Part shown: positions 20,490 to 30,735 of the stretch, piece after piece
Layout of the letters: each line of letters starts with the position of its first letter
How positions within the stretch are numbered: position 1 is the first letter of the stretch
Made by a program: the position numbers and the translations under genes
Notes under the pieces: model-generated
What the model was told of the DNA's origin: nothing
Seen by the model: the letters and a program-made list of their open reading frames with translations, nothing else
Database searches by the model: none
NCBI GenBank assembly: GCA_001599975.1
Contig: BCIO01000006.1
Location: 1,705,652-1,769,651, forward strand
Origin: Cystobasidiopsis lactophilus
Lineage: Eukaryota; Basidiomycota; Agaricostilbomycetes; Agaricostilbales; Chionosphaeraceae
Reading direction: 5' to 3'
Length of the DNA stretch: 64,000 nucleotides

Positions 20490-23400
20490 ATGCTAGGCTC
20501 TGGCTCAGGGGAGACGGCCATCTCCTCCTCCGCCAAGCTCGACTCGCTCACTTCGCCCTCGACGACGGGTGAGACGGCGGCGCTGACTTCGCTGCTGCTC
20601 AAATCCCCCTCGCGCTCGACCACCGCTGGCAACCAGGCGGCGTCGTCCACGGCGGCAGGCGGGCCAGCAGGCGAGCAGGGGCCAGGAGCGGGCCGCAAGA
20701 GCTCCGTGTCTTTGCAGCTCTTCTCCAAGTCCTCCTCGAACCAGGGCACAGAGCATCAGCGGGGGACGTCGCCGGTTCTGCGTCCAAACGGCCAAGGGGA
20801 AGGCAGGCCATCGCCGAGCCGCAAGTCGACTTCCTCCAGATCCCGGCATGCGTCTCCGCTGTCTGAGCTGGTCCTTGGCACCCACCCGCACGAGGGCGAT
20901 GGGTTCAGCCTGCCGGCGCCAGCTTTGGCTTCGTCAACACCCGGCACACCTAAAGCCTCTTCGTCCTCCCACGCCACCCACCCGGTGTTCTCTCCGCCGC
21001 CAGTCACTGCTTTGGACTTGGCAACTGTCATAGAAGGCAACGGCATCCCTTCCCTACGCCGCAAATCGTTAAAGTTAGTCAGCTCGGCACCTCGCCCTTC
21101 CATGACCTCTCCACCTCCGCCATTGCCCACAACGACATCGCCTACGTCTTATCACACTTCCAGATCCACGCCGCCGTCAAGTGCCGGCAGCTCGGGTCAC
21201 CATTCGTTCTTTGACCGTGGCCATGAGGGATTTAGGAGGTTCGATTCGTTGATCGCTTCCTCCCGCGAAGCCAGCGACATCGAGGAGGAAGAGTCCGCCC
21301 TGGATTCTGCTCAGTTGGTGCGTTGTCCTCCCCATCCCTCACCTATAACAATGAACTGAGATGAAGCATGTGTTGTATCGCACAGTCGGACGCCTCGTCC
21401 ACCACCGACCAATCCGTCACCGACACGGACGTATCCGATGACGATCAAGCTTACGACTACGCTTTAGACGTTGGGCCTTACCCTTTACCAAGAAAATCCA
21501 CGACGAAACCCTCGACTCCGCGACTCCAAGCCGCCTCGCAAGAAAGCCTGTTGTTAAGTCCCCAGCCTTCCCCGGACATTCGGCCCCTAGCAGTACCGCT
21601 GGAGCCGTACAATAATCAAGTGGGAGGCCACTCGCATATCTTCAGGTTCTCCCGGAGGGCGGTTTGCAAGGTTCGTTTGCGCTCTTCCTCCAGTCAACCT
21701 TCTTCCGAAAGCTGACCATCGTCTTTGCAAACGATCAGCCACTAGTCAGCAGGGAAAACCAATTCTACGAGTCCCTCGAGTCGGGCCACCCAGAGCTGCT
21801 CGCTTTCGTCCCTCAATACTTGGGAGTGTTGAACGTCACTTACCGGCGCGCGACCTCCGCCGAGCGGCACTCTCCACCGCACGGCTCTCCAAACCAAGTG
21901 CCAACGACTCAACGCCGGCAGATTTTCAGGACTAAAGAAGACGAAGGCGAAGGCGAGGGCGACGAGTTGGAGGAGATTCCGGAAGTGACGCTGGAGCAGA
22001 ACCAGCACATCCTCATGCCGGACTCGTCGCTTTGGGGCATGTTTGCGGCTTCTCGCATGGGAGCAGACGCTGGAGGGGCTGGAGGGGCAGGCAGGGCGTT
22101 GAAGAGCAAGCGGTCGAGTTTGCGGCATTCCTTGTCCAACTCTGGCTCGTCCTCGGTTTCGCCTCATCCACCACCGCCACCCGGAACAGTAGAGGAAGGA
22201 TCACCTTCGAGGCTGACAGTGGGGGGTGTGGACTGGCCTTTACGGTCCCAATCTCCAGCCGACGTTTCGACCCCGCCGCCGATCCCAATGGCGCCTTCTT
22301 CCACCCCTTCACTAGGTACTCCTTCTGGTCACCCTCGCCCTCATCTTGGTCCTACAACTTCAGATCCCTTCATCCCATCCGACCACCACGAAACCGACGC
22401 GCTTTACAGAAGGCCTTCCCAGGTTCAACCGGTCATTTACAACACTGGCTCGACCCGAGTCAACAGGAAGCTGTGCGAACAGGTGTTGAGGGAAGTGTTC
22501 AACTCTCCCAAGCTTCGGGACTCGCCAGCTTCGAGTTGGCGGAATGGCAAGCGTGTCAGGGGAAGGCAGAGCTCGGATGTGGCAAGGCAGCTTGCTCCCG
22601 AGCCTTCGTCTTCCTCGATGGACGAGGTGAAAGAGGAAGGAGGCCTGGGGAGCAAGAAGGGAAGTGGAGAGTCGCTGGTGCGCAAGACTCAGTCCGACAC
22701 CTCGATGCCTTCCCTCCTCCGCGAGTCCTCTCCTTCCACGTCCACAACTGCACAAAACGCCGCACCATTGCTGCCTTCACCTCCGGCACTGGAGACATCT
22801 GCGTCGGCACCAGTCAAACCCTCAATGACCGCTGCGGTGCTCAAGCAAAAACCTTCGGACGGCGAGCTGTTGCAGCATTCCGCCGCGGAGAGGAGGGCTA
22901 TGTTGAGGCACTACGACTTGGATGCTCCGTTTGTCCACACGCCTGACCCCTCGACGAAGGAGGACTCGCTGGCCAAAATGCTGCCGGATGTGGTCGAGCC
23001 CAGGCCGAGGGGGACTTCGCCAACGAGGCAGGAGAAGTTCTTATTGATGGTGCGTGCTTTTCCTTTCTCTAGCCAAGCTTCCAAGGAGCACGCGCTAACA
23101 AGAGACATCGGGCAATTCAGGAGGACTTGACGGGCAGCTTGAAGGCGCCTTGCGTGCTCGACCTCAAGATGGGCACCCGCCAATTCTCGGTCTTCGCCAC
23201 GCCGGCCAAGAAGAAGTCCCAAACTGCCAAGTGCGACCGGTCCACCTCGCGCACTTTGGGCGTCCGCGTCTGCGGCATGCAGGTCTACAAGCCGCACCAG
23301 GACAAATACTTCTTCCAAGACAAGTACTTTGGCCGCAAGGTCCAGACCAACCAGTTCCCCTCTGTTCTCTCAGAGTTCATCGACGATGGCCACCGTGTGC

Positions 23401-24164
23401 TCGTCTACCACATCCCGTCCATGCTCCGCAAGCTGTATCGGTTGGCGTCTTTGGTTTGCCAGCTCAAGCGCTACCGCTTCTACGCCTCCAGCCTGCTCCT
23501 TATTTATGACGGCGACGAAGAGGCCCAGCGCAACTACGAGGAGAGCGTCAAGCCCCAGCGCGGGCGCACTGGCCGGCCCGCCGAGCGCCGCTTTCACCCA
23601 GACGACGGCGCGTCCGCTTCCTGGCAAGAGACTTCGCACCTGGACAGTGCCGCTAAGGCTTCAGGCTCCATGCAGCGTTCTCACAGCGCGGATCAACACC
23701 GTCACCATTCAAAACCGCATCACCACTCGCACCACCACAAAAAGCGCCGGGGCCAAATGACCATGCGCCTGATTGACTTTGCGCACTGCACGACTGGCGA
23801 TGACTTCCAAATCATCGAGGAAGGAAAAGAACCCGACGCAGACGATACTCGGCCAATCGCCACCTTCCCTCCCACCCATTCGGATTTGCCCGACACTGGC
23901 TTCCTCCTGGGCTTGCGCAGCCTCTGCCTGGCCCTGGAGCAGATCTGGCACACTGAAAAGCTGCGCAGAGAGGAGGAGGACATGGAACTCATTGGCGACT
24001 TGAACTCGGCGGGCGAAGAGTTCTGGGCCGAGATCTTTCCCGATGTGCGTCGCTTCTCCTCCCTTTCGCAGAGAACGCCTCTCATGCCACGGCTGTGACC
24101 TTTACAGGGCATTGTTGAGGAGGCGGCCAAGCACGGGTACATTGATTTGAAGCAGTCCGCATAA
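20490..24164 (+). CDS. KCS1: Inositol hexakisphosphate kinase Kcs1 (IP6K)
   Basis: Makes 5-diphosphoinositol pyrophosphates (InsP7) from InsP6 and ATP, signals used in phosphate sensing and vesicle traffic. Five exons fit in frame: 20490-21317, 21386-21670, 21739-23049, 23121-24044 and 24108-24164, giving 1134 residues. The catalytic block is unmistakable: '[12 protein letters not shown]' (about residue 817, the inositol-binding P-x-x-x-D-x-K-x-G motif), then '[20 protein letters not shown]' and '[17 protein letters not shown]', and finally '[13 protein letters not shown]' (about 1022, metal-binding Asp). A His-rich insert (HHHSHHHKK) precedes the last motif. The first about 800 residues are Ser/Pro-rich and low in complexity, as in other fungal Kcs1 proteins. 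The start is the first in-frame ATG; an upstream coding exon cannot be excluded. Confidence 0.9.
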
Positions 24165-25171
24165 AATGTCTCGCGCATTTTCTGCCTTTCCCTCTCGTTA
24201 AACATTCCCGCTCTCCCTTTTATAGAAACCTCATTGTGTGCGCTGTGTAGTCTAGAGAGGGGCCTGGCTCAAAGGTCGCTTTTGTAACGTCTGGAAATTG
24301 AATTTCAGAAATTTAAATCCTGCCTTCTACCTGCCTTCAAAGGTGCACTGAGTGGTTGACCTTTCAAGGTCTCACATTGTTGAGAGGTCGCAGGAGCACC
24401 TTACAAGGCGGCTTAGGCGATCTTCGAAGGAAGTCACGGCTTGCAAGGTGGCGGCCGCCTTCAGGTGCCGGTGACGACTTCCAAGGCTGAGCCCCTCTTC
24501 AGGTCCGACTTCCTTTCAGGATCGCACTGGCTATAGAGGCTCCAGGAATTAAAAGCGACTGTGTAATCTAAGGCGGCTCTGACTAGGCAGGCGCCCGGAG
24601 CACGAGAGCAAGCACACGCGCAGGCAGCCCCTTAGATCAATGCAAAAGGCCAAGCAAGCAGAAACAGTAGATACAGAGGCCGTCGAAAGAGTCGACCTCA
24701 TGCGAGCTAAGTGGAGCAACGCACTTGAGAAGTGAAAGCGTCTAGTAGTCTGAGAGTTAGAAGATCGTCTTGTTCCCGTCGACCACCATCATCGAGACTT
24801 CTAAAGGGCAAAGCATTGTGATACGCCAATGAGGGAGCCCGCCACGTTAATGATAGCCGCGGATCAGCTGTACGCGTGCGTCCCAGGTTCGCGAAGATCA
24901 CTTCAGAGCCTTGATCGCCTTGGCAGCCTCCCTGATCTGAGGTAACTCAGGGAGCTTGCCGCAGAGAACCACAAGATGATACAGAGCAGCTGTGCTTCAT
25001 TGTCGCACAGGGGAGAGATGCATTTTGCTCGGCGAGCGAAAGAATGACGCAAGGCATCAAATTGGAGGCAGGGCACGGTCATACGAATCTGACAATGGCC
25101 AAGGTATTCAGTATGATTGGAAGATGCGGACCAATGGCAAGAAGGACCCTACTACAAGGAGAGTTTCGGCC
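24165..25171. other. Intergenic region between KCS1 and TBCA 3' ends
   Basis: Both neighbours point into this 1 kb, so it holds two terminators. Two to three short AAGGCGGC/AAGGTGGC-like blocks occur at 24400-24460. On the minus strand, 24904-24960 reads 'GKLPELPQIREAAKAIKALK' and stop, which has exon-like character but no supported link to TBCA. No gene is called. Confidence 0.4.
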
Positions 25172-25740
25172 TCAGAGCGAAGCCACTTCCAAAGCCTCTT
25201 GGGCCTCTTTGAACTCGTCCGCCCCGTGGTCCGCCTCTTCGCCCTGTTCGAATCCGGTGGATCAGTAAGCATACTGTGTGAAAGTACGCATTGAGGGGAG
25301 GGCACGAACCATTAGAGAGCGCAGAGCATCGACAGCTTGGGACAACCGCTTTTGCGAGTCTGGAATCATCTTATCCGCGTCTGCCAGGACCCTTTGCTAT
25401 CACCACAAACAAGAATGGTAACAAAATACAAGGGCGAAGAGCACAAAAGAAGGGCAAGAAGAGGGAAAGGGAGGGGCGAAGCAGCCTGTCAGCTTTTGAG
25501 GAGCGGCGTGGAAGGTGAAAGGGCACGAACCTGGTTGCGAAGCTCGTACTCGTCCGCGTTGGAGGCTACCATCTTGTCCACTTTGATCCGCTGCTGCTCG
25601 GCTTCCGTCTCGTACGATTTCACCTCCCGCACCAGTCTGCTCATGGAAGCCAGAGTCAGCCCAAGTTTCGGGCTGGAATGAGGGGCAACCACGAACCGCT
25701 TGACTGCTCGTGCTCTGATAGTTAATTGAGAAGGAGCCAT
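25172..25740 (-). CDS. TBCA: Tubulin-binding cofactor A
   Basis: A small cytosolic chaperone that holds beta-tubulin monomer during alpha/beta dimer assembly (yeast Rbl2). Four exons on the minus strand fit exactly in phase: 25740-25697, 25636-25531, 25396-25310 and 25243-25172, giving 102 residues, the usual size of the family. The protein begins MAPSQLTIRARAVKRLVREV and continues KSYETEAEQQRIKVDKM, 'NADEYELRNQ', 'RVLADADKMIPDSQKRLSQA' (the most conserved TBCA segment) and 'EFKEAQEALEVASL', a three-helix coiled arrangement. All three donors are GTTCGT, and a CTTACTGAT branch-point-like site precedes the last exon. Convergent with KCS1. Family assignment is strong; exon edges rest on phase and conservation. 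Confidence 0.85.
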
Positions 25741-26181
25741 TGATCGAGAAAGATGTGGCAAATGGACGTCCGGGTCCAAAAGGCGCAAAAGGCGAAGTGG
25801 AGAGCGACCGCCATCCAATTGGCCACTTCTGGCTTGTTCGAGGCTCTCATGATGTTCTCTGCTGCTCTTCAAGACTGCTAGGCCGGGCAATGGGAGGCCA
25901 GAGTCGACCGACATGCCCTTCCCGCCCTGCCTGTCACTCATCCTCAGTAGACGCTCTGTCGCGCTCTGCTTTGGGTTCTACGCCGCCAGCTTGCACCTGC
26001 TCATCTACTGGCCTCAAAAGTTGAACATCGACGGCGCGTAACAACAAATCGATGGAAAGATTCAGTTTGACAAGCAGACCACCTCTTTCTTTCGAGCTTG
26101 TCAACCCCTTTCCACCTCGGCCCCCTCGGCGACTGGCCAATCTTGTCTTGCTCTCCTCCAACCAGTGGTTGTACCTGCAAT
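25741..26181. other. Divergent promoter region, TBCA and Myb-like gene E
   Basis: About 440 bases between two divergently transcribed genes. No TATA box is obvious. The leader of gene E contains no other in-frame ATG. Confidence 0.4.
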
Positions 26182-28155
26182 ATGCCCAAGAGGCTGCGAG
26201 AGGGCGAGCTGGCCATCCAGGCTAACGAGGAAGGCTCCAAAAAGAAGGTTGGCGCCCACCTCGCTTTCACATCCTCCTTCAAAGGCCTGAAAAAGGTCGA
26301 CTTCTGTCAAAAGTCGAAAAAGAGGCGAAAGAAGAGCTTCCGAGCTGCGACGCAGATGGTGACGGACTCGGACGAGGACGAGATCAAGTCGGAGGATGTG
26401 GGCGAGCTCGAATCGCAGTGGATTGGCCTCGAGGGCGATCTGGGGCTGCAGAAGCAAAACTCTGCCGAACTCAAAGACGAGGAGGAGGACGAGCTAGCTT
26501 GGCTCGAGGCCAGCGCCGACTCGATGTTCAAGCAGCAAGCCAAGGCCCCTCAGCAGCAGCAGGCCGGCGCTGAATTGTTGTCGGAGATGACCCCCCATCA
26601 AGAAGTGCTAGACAGCTCAGGCATGCGGCTGGACATCGCGCGGCTGGCCTCTGTCGTCCAGCACACCGTCGAGCATTTGGGCGCCGAGTACGACCCTCAC
26701 CTCGGTCGGTTTGACATCGGAAGGCCGCCTGCTCCACGCTCTGCGTTTTTATCTCAGAAAGAGGCGGGAGATGACCCAGTCGTTGCTCACGAGGAGGAGG
26801 AGTCGAGCCCGGAGCCAGCTGTCCAGACGGAAGAGGAGGGAGCGCCGGCGCATCCAACGCCATTCAAGCAGCCCGCGACGTTCTGGGTCGAGGTGCCGCG
26901 CGTTTTCGTATCAGCTTCAGAGAAGGACGACTCTCCCACGCTCGAGCAAGAGCCTCCCTCCGTCCAGCGCCAACGTGGCCCTCCTTCTCGTCGTGGACCA
27001 GGCCGCCCTCGCAAGAAGTCATCTCAGCTCAGGGACCACAAGCAACCAGCTCGAACCTACTGCCCGCCTTCACCTCCGCCATCGTCGTCATCTGCCGGGT
27101 TGGAGACCGGGAGGAAGGAGACCTCGACGGACGATGCAGAGCAAGGCTCGGAGCCCGAGTCGGAGGAGGGTAGCGCCGTCGTCGCTTTGTCGCCCAGCCC
27201 GCCCCCTCCTTCTCTACAGCCCTCACCTCAAGGGCACAAGCGTGTGACCAAGACCAAGACCGCCCCCATCAAAACGCCCACCAAACTCAAGGCAATACGC
27301 AACGTCAAGGATAAGCCGATGGGAAAGCCGAAGTCCAAGTTCAAAGAGGGAAGGGCCACGCCCGATCAAGCCAGTGAAGAGGAGTGGCAACCCTTGCGCC
27401 GCAGACCAAGAGGACAACCCAATACCAACCCATCTTTACCCAAGAAACGGCTGAACCTCAATCAGGTCCTCTACGACCCAGATGAGGACGCCTCCGTCCA
27501 TCTACCGGAGCTTCCTGCGCCCTTTTCTGAGCCTGCGCATCCTCTACAAGACTTCGTCTTTAGACGCGAATCGGCTTCCAGCGAAGCTGGCCTCGAACTT
27601 GCCCATCACCCTTGGCAGTTTTTCATGCCTGCGGGCGACGGCACTGCTGCATTGGTCCCGACTGACGATGGGTTCAGTCCTAGCATGTACCCTGGCCGGC
27701 TTGCCTCAGAAGAAGATGGAGATGGTAGCCCCACAACCAAGGTGCCCAGCCCGAAGCAGTGCATGCAGCTCAAATCTGAGCAGCGTTCTTTAGCGATGGC
27801 GACGCGCTTGGTCCTTTCCAACCCGGCTTTGACCCAAGCGCAGGCTCAAAAATATGGCGATGTTCTCGGATTCCGAATTCGCTACGGAACATGGACAAAG
27901 ACTGAGGATCGGGTCATCCTTGATGCCGTCGCTCAAGCCGCAGACTCGCACGCTGTTCAGCACCGATCTTTGATCCAATGTTTTTGGGGAGAGCCCTCCA
28001 CCAGCCCTCGTTTGGCGGCGGCCTACCAAGAGCTTCAAAGCACGCTCCTCCATCGCCTCTACCGTCGACCCCTCAAAACCATCCTGGCTCGAGTTCGGCA
28101 AATCGTGACGGTCTGGTTCGTCTCCCTTCCCTGCTCCTCTTGTTCTCTTCACTGA
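26182..28155 (+). CDS. Truncated Reb1/TTF1-like protein (family member E)
   Basis: Open frame of about 657 residues from ATG 26182 (MPKRLREGELAIQANEEG). Long acidic, Ser/Pro-rich and Lys-rich segments suggest a nuclear disordered protein: 'DSDEDEIKSED', 'RRGPGRPRKK' (AT-hook-like GRP core, about residue 270), 'KKRLNLNQ'. Near the end, 'YGTWTKTEDRVILDAVAQAA' followed by 'LLHRLYRRPLKTILARVRQI' matches the first lobe of the Myb-like region of genes A-D ('KWSNSESAAIEAG', 'LLDRRPLRTIKTRA'). The two canonical Myb repeats that should follow are absent. The frame ends in a region with a possible GTTCGT donor (28118) and TTACCAG acceptor (28173), so a short alternative ending is possible. DNA binding would rest on the remaining lobe and AT-hook. 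Function unknown. Confidence 0.65.
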   Translation: MPKRLREGELAIQANEEGSKKKVGAHLAFTSSFKGLKKVDFCQKSKKRRKKSFRAATQMVTDSDEDEIKSEDVGELESQWIGLEGDLGLQKQNSAELKDEEEDELAWLEASADSMFKQQAKAPQQQQAGAELLSEMTPHQEVLDSSGMRLDIARLASVVQHTVEHLGAEYDPHLGRFDIGRPPAPRSAFLSQKEAGDDPVVAHEEEESSPEPAVQTEEEGAPAHPTPFKQPATFWVEVPRVFVSASEKDDSPTLEQEPPSVQRQRGPPSRRGPGRPRKKSSQLRDHKQPARTYCPPSPPPSSSSAGLETGRKETSTDDAEQGSEPESEEGSAVVALSPSPPPPSLQPSPQGHKRVTKTKTAPIKTPTKLKAIRNVKDKPMGKPKSKFKEGRATPDQASEEEWQPLRRRPRGQPNTNPSLPKKRLNLNQVLYDPDEDASVHLPELPAPFSEPAHPLQDFVFRRESASSEAGLELAHHPWQFFMPAGDGTAALVPTDDGFSPSMYPGRLASEEDGDGSPTTKVPSPKQCMQLKSEQRSLAMATRLVLSNPALTQAQAQKYGDVLGFRIRYGTWTKTEDRVILDAVAQAADSHAVQHRSLIQCFWGEPSTSPRLAAAYQELQSTLLHRLYRRPLKTILARVRQIVTVWFVSLPCSSCSLH

Positions 28156-28435
28156 TTGCCCCCGTGCTTACCAGACGTCGTTCTTCGGGTGCGAGAGGGA
28201 GGGAGGATGAATGGCAAAAAAGCAGCTGACACGAGTTCCAAAAAGACTTGAAGGTGATGGGGAGGGAGTTTCGAGTAAAGAGTGGCTTTAGATGATCGAC
28301 AGAGTGCAACGTCCAAAAAAGTCTCATGTCCGCCTCCTTTGAGATGCGCGCACAGAGATTCGATTGCATAGCGAGCGGAAGGAAATATATGTGCCCTCGA
28401 GAGGTCTCTCAGAAAGGCCAACTGCAGCCCATCTT

Positions 28436-29719
28436 CTAGGTATGCAGAGCAGACAGCTGGTCGAGCAGAGTTTGCTTCAAAGGCAACCAAGAGCGGCCAG
28501 CATAGCGCTGAAGTAGCTCGTCCGATCGTGTCCTATCCAGCTCTTGCTTACCAGCAGCCGGCAGGTCAAAGTCGGCGACGATCTTCTTGTTGGGGTAAGC
28601 TTCGCGGAAGATGGCCAGAATGTCGTTGATGCTCGTAGGCGGGACACCGGCAGCCCAAAGGCGCTCGTGGTTGAAGTCGGAAGCGAGCAAGGCGCCGACG
28701 TGGACCACAGCCGAATCGCGGACGTCTACGATCCAGTATGGAGGCGAGAACTGGAAGCAAGAAGCGACTTCTCAGGCTCGGCTCAGGACATAATGGAGGT
28801 GGAAAGAGCCTACAAAGCCAATGATTGGGTTGTTCTCGACCTGACCTTGAAATAGCATCGACAAATACGTCGAGGTGGAGTAGACTCCATCGGCTGGGTT
28901 GGCAGGAGGGCCCAAAACGACGTGCGGCAAGACAGTATTGACAGCAAATGTGGGCTGGTATGCACCAGACCGTTTAGGCAAGAAGGCTCTGTGGGGGCGA
29001 GCACGGCGGGCTCACCTTGGCTTCGGCTACCCACTTCCAAAGCGCTTGCTCGCCGCGAACCTTGCTCGCAACGTAAACCAATGTGCCTTTGAAAGGGTGG
29101 TCGTTGGGCAGCTAAAAATGTCCCATTGTCAGAACGTGCCAATCACAGCGACCCAACGACTCACTTCGTACGCCATTTTGGTGGCTCCTTCGTTCCATTC
29201 ATCGGTCGAGACCTTGACATCAGTTCCAGCCACTGGCGAGTAATGAGAGACACAAGATGAGGTGACCACCACGCTCTTGACGGTCGACACTTCGGTGGCG
29301 GATTTGAGGATGCCGATGGTCATGTCGATAGAGGAAGCGACCGACTCGTCGATGTTGGCGGTTGGGCCGAAAGCTTTGCTGGGATCCAAAGCAAGATGGA
29401 CAACGCCGGCAACGCCTTCAAGAGCTGACTTGAAAGCGCCAGGCTGTTCGGCGTTGGGAACTTCAACGAAGGAAAGATGACCAGCTCCATAGAGGCTATC
29501 GATCTTCTCCTTGAGGGGCTTGGCTTTGGTGGCGCTGCGAATGACACCCTTCACGTTGTAGCCTTTCGAAACAAGTTCTTCGACCACGGAGCTGCAGAGC
29601 ACGACACTGAGCACGGGCGGGTAGTCCAATTGAAACTCGAGAACCCACGCGCCGAGGAAGCCTGTTGTGCCTGTAACCAGCACAGTGGAGCCTTTGGGGA
29701 GTCTGTCGGTAGCAGCCAT
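28436..29719 (-). CDS. NAD(P)-dependent reductase, extended SDR (GRE2/CCR-like)
   Basis: A ketone/aldehyde reductase of the extended short-chain dehydrogenase family (dihydroflavonol/cinnamoyl-CoA reductase and yeast Gre2 branch). Five exons fit: 29719-29649, 29591-29165, 29111-29016, 28954-28814 and 28750-28436, making 349 residues, typical for the family. The Rossmann motif 'TGTTGFLG' is at residues 16-23. The catalytic 'YVASK' is at 179-183 and 'VVTSSCVSHY' supplies the upstream Ser region. 'LPHVVLGPP' and 'WIVDVRDSAVVHVGAL' are the usual downstream landmarks. Substrate not predictable. Donors GTGGGT, GTGAGT, GTGAGC and GTAGGC differ from the GTNCGT set of the housekeeping genes. Divergent from gene A. 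Confidence 0.88.
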
Positions 29720-30501
29720 TGCTGTGGAAGGAAGCCTGACAAGAGGTGCCAAGTGCCAGTTCGCTCCGGCTTTTGCCCGGACATCGTTGCTGATCAAACA
29801 CCGCGTTTAGTCAGCCTGAACCGGGCTCCGTATCACATGTCTCCGCATCTGCGGAAGGGCATTGCGATTCCCAAAATGCACGAACGCGTTCATGGCCGTC
29901 GGTGGCAAACGCAGGCAGGTCGAGCTCGAGTGTTTCTTTTCTCTTTTTTTTTCTTGCGGCACGAGCGGCGGTATTTCTTTTCTCTCTTGTTCTGCGGATG
30001 TCCTCTGGCCCTCACGATTCTTTGAGAGCAGGTCGTTTGCTTGCAGCCATCTGAGTCACTCCGATCGTCTGGAAGTGACTGAGGATGCCTACTTTTCCAG
30101 GAGCCCGAGACTTGAGACCTGACCAACTCGGAGCGCCTTGTCAAACCGCGACGGATTGATTCTTGCTTTACTTTCTTCGCTGTTTACCTCTTAGGCCTTT
30201 GATAGCATCACCAAGAAGTGCAAAAGTTTCAAAGATGCCACCCAGCTGCCCTTCGTCGCGCTCCCGGCTCGCTCGAGATGATTTGCTCACTTTGCCCAAT
30301 GTCGCGTCTGCTCCTGTGTCTTCGTTTGAGACGATCATTTGACATCTACAACACGATGAAGATCAGGATGGGACGCTGGTCGGACCAACTTGGCCTCAGA
30401 GGACGCGTCGTGACTGCTCTTCTCTCGGAGACTTTTTTGACAGCAACCCTGTTCTCTGCTTGCCTTCTTCTCCTCGCTCGACCAGCACAGTTCTGCTTGC
30501 C
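29720..30501. other. Divergent promoter region, SDR and Reb1-like gene A
   Basis: About 780 bases. The right part, from about 30193, is near-identical to the upstream region of gene D in inverted orientation (see the repeat entry). The left part has a T-rich tract (29936-29954). In gene D the upstream frame is open for 95 codons before the ATG; here it is interrupted by TGA at about 30340, which supports the ATG at 30502 as the start. Confidence 0.5.
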
Positions 30502-30735
30502 ATGCCACACCTGCGTTGGGACGACAACGGCACAGTGCTGCCTGCCAGTGGGAAAGCTGCAGAGGAGCCTGTAGGTTCACTTTCTATGGAAGCTGGGAGG
30601 AGAGACGTAAAGCTGACAGCTGTCAAGTTGCATGCCTCTAAGAAGCGACCAGCGAACCCAGTCACACGAGACGCAGATGGTATGAAGCCAGAGAATCAGG
30701 TAAGCCCGTCTCGACGCTCGAAAGGCGAAACACTC
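30193..30735 (+). repeat. Near-identical duplicated block, copy at gene A 5' end
   Basis: Starts TTTGATAGCATCACCAAGAA and covers the upstream region, all of exon 1 and the first intron of gene A. The minus strand of about 57970-58505 reads the same with only scattered differences. Similarity is much higher than between the downstream exons of A and D. Confidence 0.8.

Noticed and set aside
18370-20490. Complete Helitron transposon around the helicase relic
   Set aside because: No Rep/HUH nuclease motif, Walker A or terminal signatures were recognised. Only helicase motifs are present.
25238-25255. GTTCGAATCC resembling a tRNA B box
   Set aside because: No A box, acceptor stem or cloverleaf can be built around it. 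It spans the last TBCA intron-exon junction.
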